Assembly: GCA_019748235.1 (NCBI GenBank)
Contig: JAIEPU010000003.1
Location: forward strand, 1 to 53,777
Source of the DNA: a bacterium
Lineage (GTDB): Bacteria > Planctomycetota > Planctomycetia > Kolteriales > Kolteriaceae
Length of the DNA stretch: 53,777 nt
Reading direction: 5' to 3'
This document shows, one piece after another, positions 45,326 to 52,832 of this stretch (position 1 is its first letter; each line of letters opens with the position of its first letter). Under the pieces are notes generated by a model. It was not told where the DNA came from. It made no database searches and saw only the letters and a program-made list of their open reading frames with translations. Position numbers and translations under genes: made by a program.

Positions 45326-46078
45326 ATGCGAGTTCTTTGCGCTGCTTTACTACTAGCACTTCTAGGAAGTGCGCCGAGCGCTGTCCCGGCATCCGCGGAA
45401 ACTCCCGCGAAACCGCGCGAGATGGGGTCACCACTGGTGGGGCCTGAAAAGGTCACGTCCGGTAAGTCCGCCATCGTTCGCATCGATCGGGCGCTCGCGG
45501 GAAATGAGTACGACTGGCAGGTGCAGCCGAGTGGCGTGAATTGGATCAGCGGCGAAAATCGCCAAGAGACGTTCGTCATCTTGCTGGACCTCGATCCGGG
45601 TCGTTACTTCGTTTCGTTTAGCAGCTTTGACAAGAAATCGCATGCCACGCAGGTCGTGGAAGTCGACCCATCCTCGCCGCCGGACCCGGCACCTGTTCCC
45701 CCTGTTCCGCCGGGTCCGGCCCCACTTCCCGATGGAAAGTACAGATTGGCCGCGCAAACGCTCGATTGGATTTCGACGGTTCCAGAGAAGCAGCGTCTGC
45801 TCGCGAAACCATTGGCAAATTCGTTTCGCGGAATCATCTCTGCTATCGCTGCGGGGACCATTACTAAACCGTCCGATGTGCTGCTTCACACTCGATCGAG
45901 CAACAACGCGGCACTTGGTGATGCGGCCGATTCTTGGAGGCTCTTTGGAGCAAAACTTCAACAAGCACTCGAGAGGCTCGATCAGGACGGCACACTTCGA
46001 ACGATGGAGGACTACCGCACCGCTTGGGAGGAGATTGCCCTTGGTCTGGAATCGGCGGCTACGCCAACCACTCGATGA
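45326..46078 (+). CDS. Exported unknown protein of the phage module
   Basis: Product of 250 residues. A clear signal peptide (~1-24, ending ASA) is followed by a beta-rich domain (~35-112) that resembles an Ig/PKD-like fold in hydrophobic pattern, a Pro-rich linker (~113-135, PPDPAPVPPVPPGP) and a helical C-terminal domain (~138-250). No known family. An exported host-type protein inside a phage early/lysis region is unusual; a cell-surface or lysis helper role is possible. Confidence 0.72.
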   Translation: MRVLCAALLLALLGSAPSAVPASAETPAKPREMGSPLVGPEKVTSGKSAIVRIDRALAGNEYDWQVQPSGVNWISGENRQETFVILLDLDPGRYFVSFSSFDKKSHATQVVEVDPSSPPDPAPVPPVPPGPAPLPDGKYRLAAQTLDWISTVPEKQRLLAKPLANSFRGIISAIAAGTITKPSDVLLHTRSSNNAALGDAADSWRLFGAKLQQALERLDQDGTLRTMEDYRTAWEEIALGLESAATPTTR

Positions 46079-46089
46079 ACGGAGGAGCA

Positions 46090-46179
46090 ATGGCGCGAGA
46101 AGATATGCTCCTCACAATTTGTGCGGGGATGGTGATCGGTTACACGGTTCTGATATGGATCACGGCGCGGAGAAAATAA
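46090..46179 (+). CDS. Twenty-nine-residue membrane peptide
   Basis: A tiny gene, MAREDMLLTICAGMVIGYTV and nine more residues, with GGAGGAG placed directly before its ATG at 46090. Most of it is one membrane helix (residues ~6-24) ending in a basic ARRK tail. The tight spacing to both neighbours and the strong binding site support translation. Small lysis or holin-antiholin peptides look like this; no homology is claimed. Confidence 0.65.
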   Translation: MAREDMLLTICAGMVIGYTVLIWITARRK

Positions 46180-46182
46180 ATC

Positions 46183-47124
46183 ATGGCGGATTTTGCCCAA
46201 GGTTGGCTCCCCTACGAACAACGAACACGAGATCAGCACCAGGCATCTCATGAGGCAATAGCCGCGATGCCGAGATTCGGCATTAAAGGGGCGAAGGAAT
46301 CTTCTGTCGGTAAGCGAGTCGTTTTGTGGGAAGCAGAGAAAAAGGTGCTTGGCCGATTCGTGCCGACGTTGCACCAACTGCAGGGATCATGCGTCGAGCA
46401 GGGAAAAACCAACGCGATCATGCGGGTTCAATGCGTGGAGATCGCCAAGGGTGATCGCGAAGAGTTCAAGATTCCATCCCTTTATCACGGCTACGGCTGG
46501 ACCAGGAAGTTTTCCGGAATGGGTGAAGGGCGCGGGGACGGAGCGACCGGCGCGGGAGCGGCAAAGGCGGCGCGAGAAGCCGGAGTCTGTCCGATCGATG
46601 GGTCCTCCGAGTTACCGGCTCCACAAATCAAGCGCAATGACGGCCAGGACGAGTTGATTTGGGGAGAGTATAACGAGTGGAAATACTCCACTGTTCGCGC
46701 GGTCCCGGAGAGCGCCAATCAGGTCGCGCGAATACATGTCATACGCACCACTGCTCTGGTGTCGACCTATGAGGAAGTGCGTGATGCGCTTGTCAACGGG
46801 TACCCCGTGACTGTCGCCAGTAATCGCGGTTTCAAAATGGCGGGGACTATCAATCGCGGAAAACTTTGGGGAGTCAAGTCGGGTGTTTGGAACCATCAGA
46901 TGTGCTTCATCGGCGTTGATGATGATTCCGCTCGACCAGGTTGTTACTGCATGAATTCGTGGGGTCCCTGGGTGCATGGCAAGCCGGTCGATGATGCCCC
47001 TCCAGGCGGATTCTGGGTCGATGCCGATGTGGTGGAAGACATGGTGAGTCAGCAAGACTCATTCGCCTACAGCCAATTTGACGGATTCCCTGAGCAACGG
47101 CTCGACTTCTCTCTCATCGGCTGA
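46183..47124 (+). CDS. Papain-like cysteine peptidase (C1-type fold) in phage module
   Basis: Product of 313 residues with no signal peptide. QLQGSCVEQG (oxyanion Gln65, Cys70), NHQMCFIGVDDD (His238) and YCMNSWGPW (Asn258, followed by the usual Trp) reproduce the Cys-His-Asn triad order of papain-type peptidases. The core, ~60-290, is a normal length. Its position between a membrane peptide and the ParB-like gene suggests a phage-encoded peptidase acting on the capsid, the host or the cell wall. The site motif is clear by eye; the target is unknown. Confidence 0.78.
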   Translation: MADFAQGWLPYEQRTRDQHQASHEAIAAMPRFGIKGAKESSVGKRVVLWEAEKKVLGRFVPTLHQLQGSCVEQGKTNAIMRVQCVEIAKGDREEFKIPSLYHGYGWTRKFSGMGEGRGDGATGAGAAKAAREAGVCPIDGSSELPAPQIKRNDGQDELIWGEYNEWKYSTVRAVPESANQVARIHVIRTTALVSTYEEVRDALVNGYPVTVASNRGFKMAGTINRGKLWGVKSGVWNHQMCFIGVDDDSARPGCYCMNSWGPWVHGKPVDDAPPGGFWVDADVVEDMVSQQDSFAYSQFDGFPEQRLDFSLIG

Positions 47125-47221
47125 CGCTCATGAATTCAGTGTCACCCATATGACACTATTTCATTTGCGGATGACGTCAATCAAGGCCGAACAGATGACA
47201 CCCATCTATTCTGGAGGAGAC

Positions 47222-47494
47222 ATGATCGTTTTCATCCTATTCACAACACTAAGTCTCGATTTCAAGCTGATCGGTGCCACTCGCGAGATGCCGTTTCGAC
47301 TGATTGAATCGACGACGTCCGCGTTGAGGGATCAGTCCAATCCGCCTCTGGCCGGGATGTCGAAGCAAGTGCAGACTTCCATGCCTTCATCTGAATCGAC
47401 GATTGCTCCGAATTCGAACCGAGTGACATTTAGGAACCAGCGCCATCGACGAACGAGGATATCGCAATGCCAGAACGGAAGGTGCACCCCATGA
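47222..47494 (+). CDS. Small phage-module protein with N-terminal hydrophobic segment
   Basis: Product of 90 residues; ATG at 47222 follows GGAGGAG. A short hydrophobic start (MIVFILFTTLSL) precedes a Ser/Arg/Asn-rich polar tail. It may be an exported or membrane-inserted peptide. No family recognised; its end overlaps the next gene by 28 bases in another frame, as phage genes often do. Confidence 0.5.
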   Translation: MIVFILFTTLSLDFKLIGATREMPFRLIESTTSALRDQSNPPLAGMSKQVQTSMPSSESTIAPNSNRVTFRNQRHRRTRISQCQNGRCTP

Positions 47495-47811
47495 ATCTGA
47501 AACTCACAAATACCGGACGAAAAATGGACTTGGCAAAGACATGGAGAGTCATGGGACTCAAGACGGACAACTCTGAATTCCTGATTGTAATGGGATCGAG
47601 CCGTGAGGAGTGCGAACGGCTGTTTCAAAGCGCGTTGTCCGAGTACAGCCATGTCGAATTGAAGGAAGTCGATTCCGCGTGGATCGAGGAATGGATTCAC
47701 GACGATCTATTCGATCGGTCGGCTTGGATGCCGCGCACGGAATTATCGCTTCGACGGCTTCGACTACGCGCGGCGGCGATTCAGCAACATGCCATGCGGC
47801 GATCCGCATAA
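47467..47811 (+). CDS. Small unknown soluble phage-module protein
   Basis: Product of 114 residues from the ATG at 47467 after GAGGA; an ATG at 47491 is an alternative. It opens with a beta-like stretch (WRVMGLKTDNSEFLIVMG) and continues as an acidic then Arg-rich helix (LRRLRLRAAAIQQH). The basic tail could bind nucleic acid. Unrecognised; it leads straight into the ParB-like gene. Confidence 0.6.
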   Translation: MPERKVHPMNLKLTNTGRKMDLAKTWRVMGLKTDNSEFLIVMGSSREECERLFQSALSEYSHVELKEVDSAWIEEWIHDDLFDRSAWMPRTELSLRRLRLRAAAIQQHAMRRSA

Positions 47812-47857
47812 TCCATGCCGGGCAACGGAATCAGTCGCCGATAGAGGAGATCAACCC

Positions 47858-48418
47858 TTGCGTGTCATCTCACAACAATTCGAAATCGTGCCGATTGATT
47901 CCGTTCGCCCTCACCCTCAGAATCCTCGGTCCGGTGATACGTCCATCATTCGAGATTCGATCGAAATCAACGGGTGGTACGGCGCCATCATCGTTCAGGA
48001 GTCAACGGGATACATTCTCGCCGGCAATCATCGCTATAAGGCCGCCCTGCAAAATGGGGCGACGATGATCCCCTCGATTCGGGTTGCCGTCACCGATGAC
48101 GAAGCGACCCGCATCATGCTCGCGGATAATCGCACGAGCGATGTCGCGACCTACGATGACAAACTCCTTTCGAGCATTCTGGAGGAGTTATCGATCGCGC
48201 CTCTTGGACTTCGTGGAACCGGTTTCGACGAAAGCGCCTTGGAAGAGTTGCTCGAAGAACTCTCAGACGGCCGCGCGGAGGAAGTAGCGACCGATCAGTT
48301 GAATGAACTGGAAGATCGATTCGAGATCGTAGTGAGCTGTCCATCGGAAGAGACTCAGCGGTCTCTACTTGAACGGCTCATGGACGAGGGATTCACATGC
48401 CGAGCGCTCATCTCTTAA
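47858..48418 (+). CDS. ParB/Srx-like domain protein (phage type)
   Basis: Product of 186 residues, starting at a TTG (47858) after AGGAGA. RPHPQNPRSGD (~17-27), YILAGNHRYKAAL (~52-64, the ParB nucleotide/nuclease motif) and LADNRTSDVATYD (~88-100) define the ParB N-terminal domain. A C-terminal FEIVVSCPSEETQRSLLERL segment fits phage ParB-like proteins found before terminases. This domain can bind CTP, nick DNA or bind DNA; no HTH DNA-binding part follows, so it is not a partition protein. Overlaps the ABC-ATPase gene by 22 bases. Confidence 0.85.
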   Translation: MRVISQQFEIVPIDSVRPHPQNPRSGDTSIIRDSIEINGWYGAIIVQESTGYILAGNHRYKAALQNGATMIPSIRVAVTDDEATRIMLADNRTSDVATYDDKLLSSILEELSIAPLGLRGTGFDESALEELLEELSDGRAEEVATDQLNELEDRFEIVVSCPSEETQRSLLERLMDEGFTCRALIS

Positions 48419-49515
48419 AGACCGTTCCCGTGCACCGAAGCGCGAGAGTGATTCAACTCGAAGGGATGTTCGATTTACCTCCCTCTCAGCAATCGAAGAA
48501 GGAATGGAACGTTTCACTGCCGATCGAGGAACGTGCTTGGAACATCGGTCTTATCGTCGGACCGAGCGGAAGCGGCAAAACGACGATTGCTCATGCGTTT
48601 TTCGGAGCAAGCATTATCCGTGGATTCGATTGGCCTACGGATCAGTCCATCCTTGATGGGTTTGATCCAGTCCTTTCGATCAAGGAAGTCACTGGACTTC
48701 TTTCGAGCGTCGGATTTAGCAGTCCGCCCGGTTGGCTGAAGCCCTTTCATGTTCTGTCGAACGGCGAACAGTTTCGTTGCACCATTGCCCGCGCTCTCGC
48801 GGAACCGCTCGAAATGGTTGTCGTGGATGAATTCACGAGTGTCGTCGATCGAACGGTCGCACGAATCGGTAGCGCCGCCATCGCAAAGGGGATACGAAAG
48901 CGTGGAACCAAGTTCATCGCGCTGTCGTGTCACGAGGATATTCTCGATTGGTTGTCACCCGATTGGATTTACCGAACGGATGAATCGACGTTTTCATGGA
49001 GGTCTCTTCGGCCCAGACCGTCGATTGAACTTCAAATTCGGCAGACAGACCGATCGGCATGGCGGACCTTTCATCACCATCATTATCTGAGTGGCAATCT
49101 CTCCCAGTCCGCGCGCTGTTTTATCGGCGAAGTGGAGGGACACCCCGCCGCGTTCACGGCGGTGCTGTTTTGGCCTCATCCGACCCGTTCGGGATGGCGA
49201 GAGCATCGCACGATTTGCCTGCCGGACTTTCAAGGAGTTGGGATTGGAAATGGAATGAGCGAATTCGTTGCGAGTCTCTTTCGCGCGACCGGCCGACCGT
49301 ATCGAAGTGTGACGAGTTCGCCCGCTATGATTCGTCACCGCGCCCGATCGCCTCATTGGAAGATGACACGTTCTCCCTCGCGAATTGCAAGCGAGCCTCG
49401 CCTCAGGCAGTTTCGAAGATCGTCCTCGATCCGGCGCATGACGGCCAGTTTTGAATACGTCGGCCCCGCCCGCGTAAAGGAGGCGCGTCGTTTTGGCATC
49501 CTCAAAGCCAGCTAA
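48397..49515 (+). CDS. ABC-type ATPase fused to a GNAT-fold (Mom-like?) domain
   Basis: Product of 372 residues. The N-terminal half (~35-200) is a soluble ABC ATPase: Walker A GPSGSGKT (55-62), signature LSNGEQ (120-125), Walker B MVVVDE (140-145), H-loop H179. From ~205 a second domain reads WRTFHHHHYLSGNL (222-235), a beta stretch, then RTICLPDFQGVGIGNGMSE (271-289), where QGVGIG matches the acetyl-CoA loop of GNAT enzymes; a Trp near 321 and SFEYVG close it. The pattern resembles GNAT-type acyltransferases including phage Mu Mom, which modifies adenine in DNA. Between ParB-like and terminase genes, so DNA modification or sensing is plausible but unproven. Confidence 0.72.
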   Translation: MPSAHLLKTVPVHRSARVIQLEGMFDLPPSQQSKKEWNVSLPIEERAWNIGLIVGPSGSGKTTIAHAFFGASIIRGFDWPTDQSILDGFDPVLSIKEVTGLLSSVGFSSPPGWLKPFHVLSNGEQFRCTIARALAEPLEMVVVDEFTSVVDRTVARIGSAAIAKGIRKRGTKFIALSCHEDILDWLSPDWIYRTDESTFSWRSLRPRPSIELQIRQTDRSAWRTFHHHHYLSGNLSQSARCFIGEVEGHPAAFTAVLFWPHPTRSGWREHRTICLPDFQGVGIGNGMSEFVASLFRATGRPYRSVTSSPAMIRHRARSPHWKMTRSPSRIASEPRLRQFRRSSSIRRMTASFEYVGPARVKEARRFGILKAS

Positions 49516-50023
49516 AAGAAATCGAGCAAGCAACGCCAAGAAAACACTCACGCAAACTAGATCCTCGGGAAAGCTGAATGAGGATGTTCGCAGAAGGCTG
49601 GTGACGGCAATTCAGGCCGGAAACCACGTTTCCGTCGCGGCCCGGTTCGCTGGAATTCACCCAAATACGTTTTGGAATTGGATGCGGCAAGGAAGTCGCG
49701 CGAAACGTGGAACCTATCGGGAGTTCTATCTCGAAATCAAAAGCGCGGAGACCTATGCGGAGATGATCGCGGTGGCAAGCATTCACAAGCACATGAAAGA
49801 GAACTGGAGAGCGGCGGTCGCCTATCTGGAGCGGAAGTTTCCCAAAAGATGGAGTTCCGGGGGCAAACGATCTGGTTCTCCGACGAAATCAAAGCGAGGT
49901 CAACCTGTTGCCGTGAGGCTCAAGCACGATGCCGCATTCCTCGGAGAAGTCGCCCACATTTTGGACCAGTCGGGTGCAATCGAATCCGTCTTGGGAAACG
50001 AAGCTCTCTCCTCGACTGACTAA
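49493..50023 (+). CDS. Terminase small subunit-like HTH protein
   Basis: Product of 176 residues starting with a TTG at 49493, with AAAGGAGG upstream; overlaps the end of the previous gene. A basic N-terminal tail, then a helix-turn-helix (~45-67, VSVAARFAGIHPNTFWNWM) of the terminase-small/Tnp-like kind and AVAYLERKFPKRW (~108-120), typical of these proteins. It would recognise the phage packaging site and recruit the large subunit, the next gene. Confidence 0.85.
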   Translation: MASSKPAKRNRASNAKKTLTQTRSSGKLNEDVRRRLVTAIQAGNHVSVAARFAGIHPNTFWNWMRQGSRAKRGTYREFYLEIKSAETYAEMIAVASIHKHMKENWRAAVAYLERKFPKRWSSGGKRSGSPTKSKRGQPVAVRLKHDAAFLGEVAHILDQSGAIESVLGNEALSSTD

Positions 50024-50024
50024 C

Positions 50025-51317
50025 ATGATTCCGCATTCACCTACTCCTAAACAAGCGGCCTTTCTTATCCTCGACAGTAGGGAAGCGCTGTATGGGGGAG
50101 CGGCCGGAGGGGGTAAGAGTGATGCTCTTCTGATGGGCGCCCTGCAATACATTGATATTCCGGGTTATGCCGCGCTATTACTTCGCCGACGTATCCCCGA
50201 TTCGTCACTTCCTGGTGCGATCCTTACTCGTTCACATGAATGGATGACCGAAAGCGAAGCGAAGTGGAACAGTGAAAAGCGAACCTGGACCTTTCCCAGT
50301 GGAGCAACCCTTACGTTCGGCTATCTCGATCGGCCACAAGACAAATTTCGTTATCAGTCCAGCGAGTTCCAGTTCATCGGTTTTGATGAGCTGACGCAGT
50401 TCGAAGAGGACGAGTACACCTATCTCTTCAGCCGACTTCGTCGCCGAGCGGATTTTGATGTTCCGCTTCGCATGCGAGGCGCCAGCAATCCGGGAGGGAT
50501 CGGACATGACTGGGTGCGCCGCCGGTTTCTCATTGAAGGACCGGCCTATGGTCGCTGGTTTATTCCCGCGCGGGTGGACGACAATCCCCACCTCGACCGA
50601 GAAGAGTACGTGCGAAGTCTGGCCTCTCTCGACCATTTGACGAGAGCCCAACTCCTCGAGGGAGATTGGGAGGTCGGTGACGACGGTTTGCTTGCCTTCG
50701 ATGATATCGCAGCGTGTGAAGGAGAAACTCTCTGGTCTGAAGATGGCACGGCCGATGTGGGGAGAGGAGAACTCTACGTAGGGGTTGACGTCGGTCGAAC
50801 GCGCGATTTGACCGTTATCTGGACTTGGGAACGGATCGGCGACGTCTTTTGGTGCCGCGAGATCAAAGTCATGTCGAATGTCAGCTTCGGCGAACAAAAG
50901 GAAGTCATTCGAAGCAGCCTCCATCGTCATGTCGTTCGATGTGCGATCGATAAGGGAGGGATCGGGTATCAATTGGCGGAAGAATTCGAGCGAGAGTATC
51001 CACATCTTGTGGAAGGAGTTCAACTGACGGCGGGGGTTCAAGGAAGAATGGCGCAACGACTGGCCGTTGCTTTTCGTGAACGCCGTGTGCGAATTCCCAA
51101 AGACGACGAACTCCGCGCGGACCTTCGCTTGGTAAGGAAGCTTCGGACAATCTCCGGAATAGACCGTGTCACCACCGAGAGAAGCCATGTGGGTCATGCC
51201 GACCGATTCTGGGCAGCGGCACTAGGCTTCGAAGCCGCGGCACTATGCGAATCGATTCCCCCATTCCCCGTTGCCTCATTGCCACGCAGTTTTCGACCGA
51301 ATCGAAATCCGTCGTGA
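50025..51317 (+). CDS. Terminase large subunit
   Basis: Product of 430 residues from the ATG at 50025, directly after the previous stop. ATPase motifs: GGAAGGGKSD (24-33), IGFDELTQ (118-125, Walker B plus Glu), and the RGASNPGG coupling segment (~151-158). The RNase H-like nuclease begins YVGVDVGRTRD (251-261) with the catalytic Asp. It cuts the concatemer and drives DNA into the procapsid. This is the firmest evidence that the element is a tailed phage or prophage. Confidence 0.95.
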   Translation: MIPHSPTPKQAAFLILDSREALYGGAAGGGKSDALLMGALQYIDIPGYAALLLRRRIPDSSLPGAILTRSHEWMTESEAKWNSEKRTWTFPSGATLTFGYLDRPQDKFRYQSSEFQFIGFDELTQFEEDEYTYLFSRLRRRADFDVPLRMRGASNPGGIGHDWVRRRFLIEGPAYGRWFIPARVDDNPHLDREEYVRSLASLDHLTRAQLLEGDWEVGDDGLLAFDDIAACEGETLWSEDGTADVGRGELYVGVDVGRTRDLTVIWTWERIGDVFWCREIKVMSNVSFGEQKEVIRSSLHRHVVRCAIDKGGIGYQLAEEFEREYPHLVEGVQLTAGVQGRMAQRLAVAFRERRVRIPKDDELRADLRLVRKLRTISGIDRVTTERSHVGHADRFWAAALGFEAAALCESIPPFPVASLPRSFRPNRNPS

Positions 51318-51349
51318 CGTATCAATGTCACCCATCAGGAGAATCTAAC

Positions 51350-52717
51350 ATGCCGAGTACGGAACCCGTTAACTTGCCACGTGCCGCGGCCCATAAGGCC
51401 ATTCTTCGATCAGCAGCACGGCAAGAGCCGAACTCGATTGCAAAACTCGTCGATTCGATCGAACAGGATTATCAATTCAAGCTCGGCTACTTGGTGATCG
51501 AATCACTGGCGAAGTCCGCCCCCGTGACGATCGAGGTAGAACGGATTCCCGAGTCCGTCGATCGATCACGTGTCGACGCTCTGACGGGGAATCTTCGAGA
51601 GGCATGGACACAGGCTTTGCCCAGTGCGATGCGGTCATTCGCCTACGGGCGCGCCGCTTTTGAGAAGACCTATCGTTTCGACGCGGCCACCGGTCTATAT
51701 TTCGTGGCGGACCTCGACTACTTGCCGCCTGAATACACGGAGCTCGTGCTTGATGATGAGGGTTCATTCTCCGGAATCAAACTTGAAGTTGGGGATGACT
51801 CCGTACTGCTCGACGCGCCACGCTCTTGGTGGTTCGCCCTTGATCCGACGGCCACTGAGCCTCATGGACGAAGCCGTTACTTGGGCGCGCCGCTCGACGT
51901 TTGGAAGGCAAGGCGACAACTCGACGAACAAGAGCGAATCTGGTACTCGAAGTTTGCCATCGGACACGGAATCGCACGCGCGCCGGACCGGATGGAGTCC
52001 GCTCCCCCTTATCAGGCAGGGAGTACCTCAACGAGTTCGAGCGGAGAAACGAATGATCCGATGGAGGTTCTTCGTCGCGAGCTCACTGCCATTGAGAGCG
52101 GGGGAATTCTTATTCTGTCAAGCCGAACCTATCCCGACGGCACTCCGCTCTATGACTACACCGAGTCGGAGGGGCAACGAGATAGCGGCCCGCTCGAAGA
52201 ACGACGTCAAATGCTCGACGTGGCAGCACTTCGTTCCCTTGGGATTCCAGAAAGGGCCATCACGCAGAACGACAAGAGTGGCTCGCGCGCGATGGCGCAG
52301 GTCCATCTCGAGGTCCTTTATCGCACGTGCGAGGGAATCCTCGACCAGTTCATCGCAAGCTTTCAGCAATACGTCATCCGTAAGGTGATCGAGATTAACT
52401 GGCCCGACGGAAAGCGTCCGGTCCTTCGTATGCGTTATCGTCCGATTGGCGATGTATCGACGACGACGGAGGAAGATGCGAATGCCATGCTTGCTCGAAA
52501 GTTAGTCGGGGAGCAGGACCTTCCTGCCCTGGCGAACTCACCGTTGGTCGACGTGACACGCCTACTTGCATCGGCGGGAATTCCCCAGCCGATCAATCCC
52601 ATTGGAATGAGTGAACCGTCTCCCTCGGCGACTCCTGTTTCTCAGGCAAATTCAATCCCCTTTCAGCGGATGAATGGCCACTCTCCACGGGTTTTTCCAC
52701 GGCAGTCCACGAATTGA
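51350..52717 (+). CDS. Phage portal protein (DUF935/Mu gp29-type)
   Basis: Product of 455 residues; ATG at 51350 after AGGAGA. The layout, a helical start, a central WWFALDPTATEPHGRSRYLG (~162-181), and a coiled region, then LGIPERAITQNDKSGSRAMA (~334-353) and a Ser/Pro-rich tail, fits DUF935 portals of Mu-like phages. The portal is the dodecameric ring through which DNA enters the head. Assigned by position, length and these motifs. Confidence 0.82.
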   Translation: MPSTEPVNLPRAAAHKAILRSAARQEPNSIAKLVDSIEQDYQFKLGYLVIESLAKSAPVTIEVERIPESVDRSRVDALTGNLREAWTQALPSAMRSFAYGRAAFEKTYRFDAATGLYFVADLDYLPPEYTELVLDDEGSFSGIKLEVGDDSVLLDAPRSWWFALDPTATEPHGRSRYLGAPLDVWKARRQLDEQERIWYSKFAIGHGIARAPDRMESAPPYQAGSTSTSSSGETNDPMEVLRRELTAIESGGILILSSRTYPDGTPLYDYTESEGQRDSGPLEERRQMLDVAALRSLGIPERAITQNDKSGSRAMAQVHLEVLYRTCEGILDQFIASFQQYVIRKVIEINWPDGKRPVLRMRYRPIGDVSTTTEEDANAMLARKLVGEQDLPALANSPLVDVTRLLASAGIPQPINPIGMSEPSPSATPVSQANSIPFQRMNGHSPRVFPRQSTN

Positions 52718-52832
52718 CGGTGGGTTCGATTGCAATTCGAAGAAGCACCAATTACTATACATATGATCATTAATCATCACGGTGGCGATTGCCAAGACCG
52801 TCCGGCTGATGCCTTTACCAAAGGGGATTCGC

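Noticed and set aside
45428..46090. 220-codon minus-strand frame over the exported phage protein
   Set aside because: Antisense to a gene with signal peptide and good start; composition is Arg-rich as expected of a shadow.
50232..51197. 321-codon minus-strand frame inside the terminase gene
   Set aside because: Fully antisense to a clear terminase large subunit; no family-like motif in the translation.
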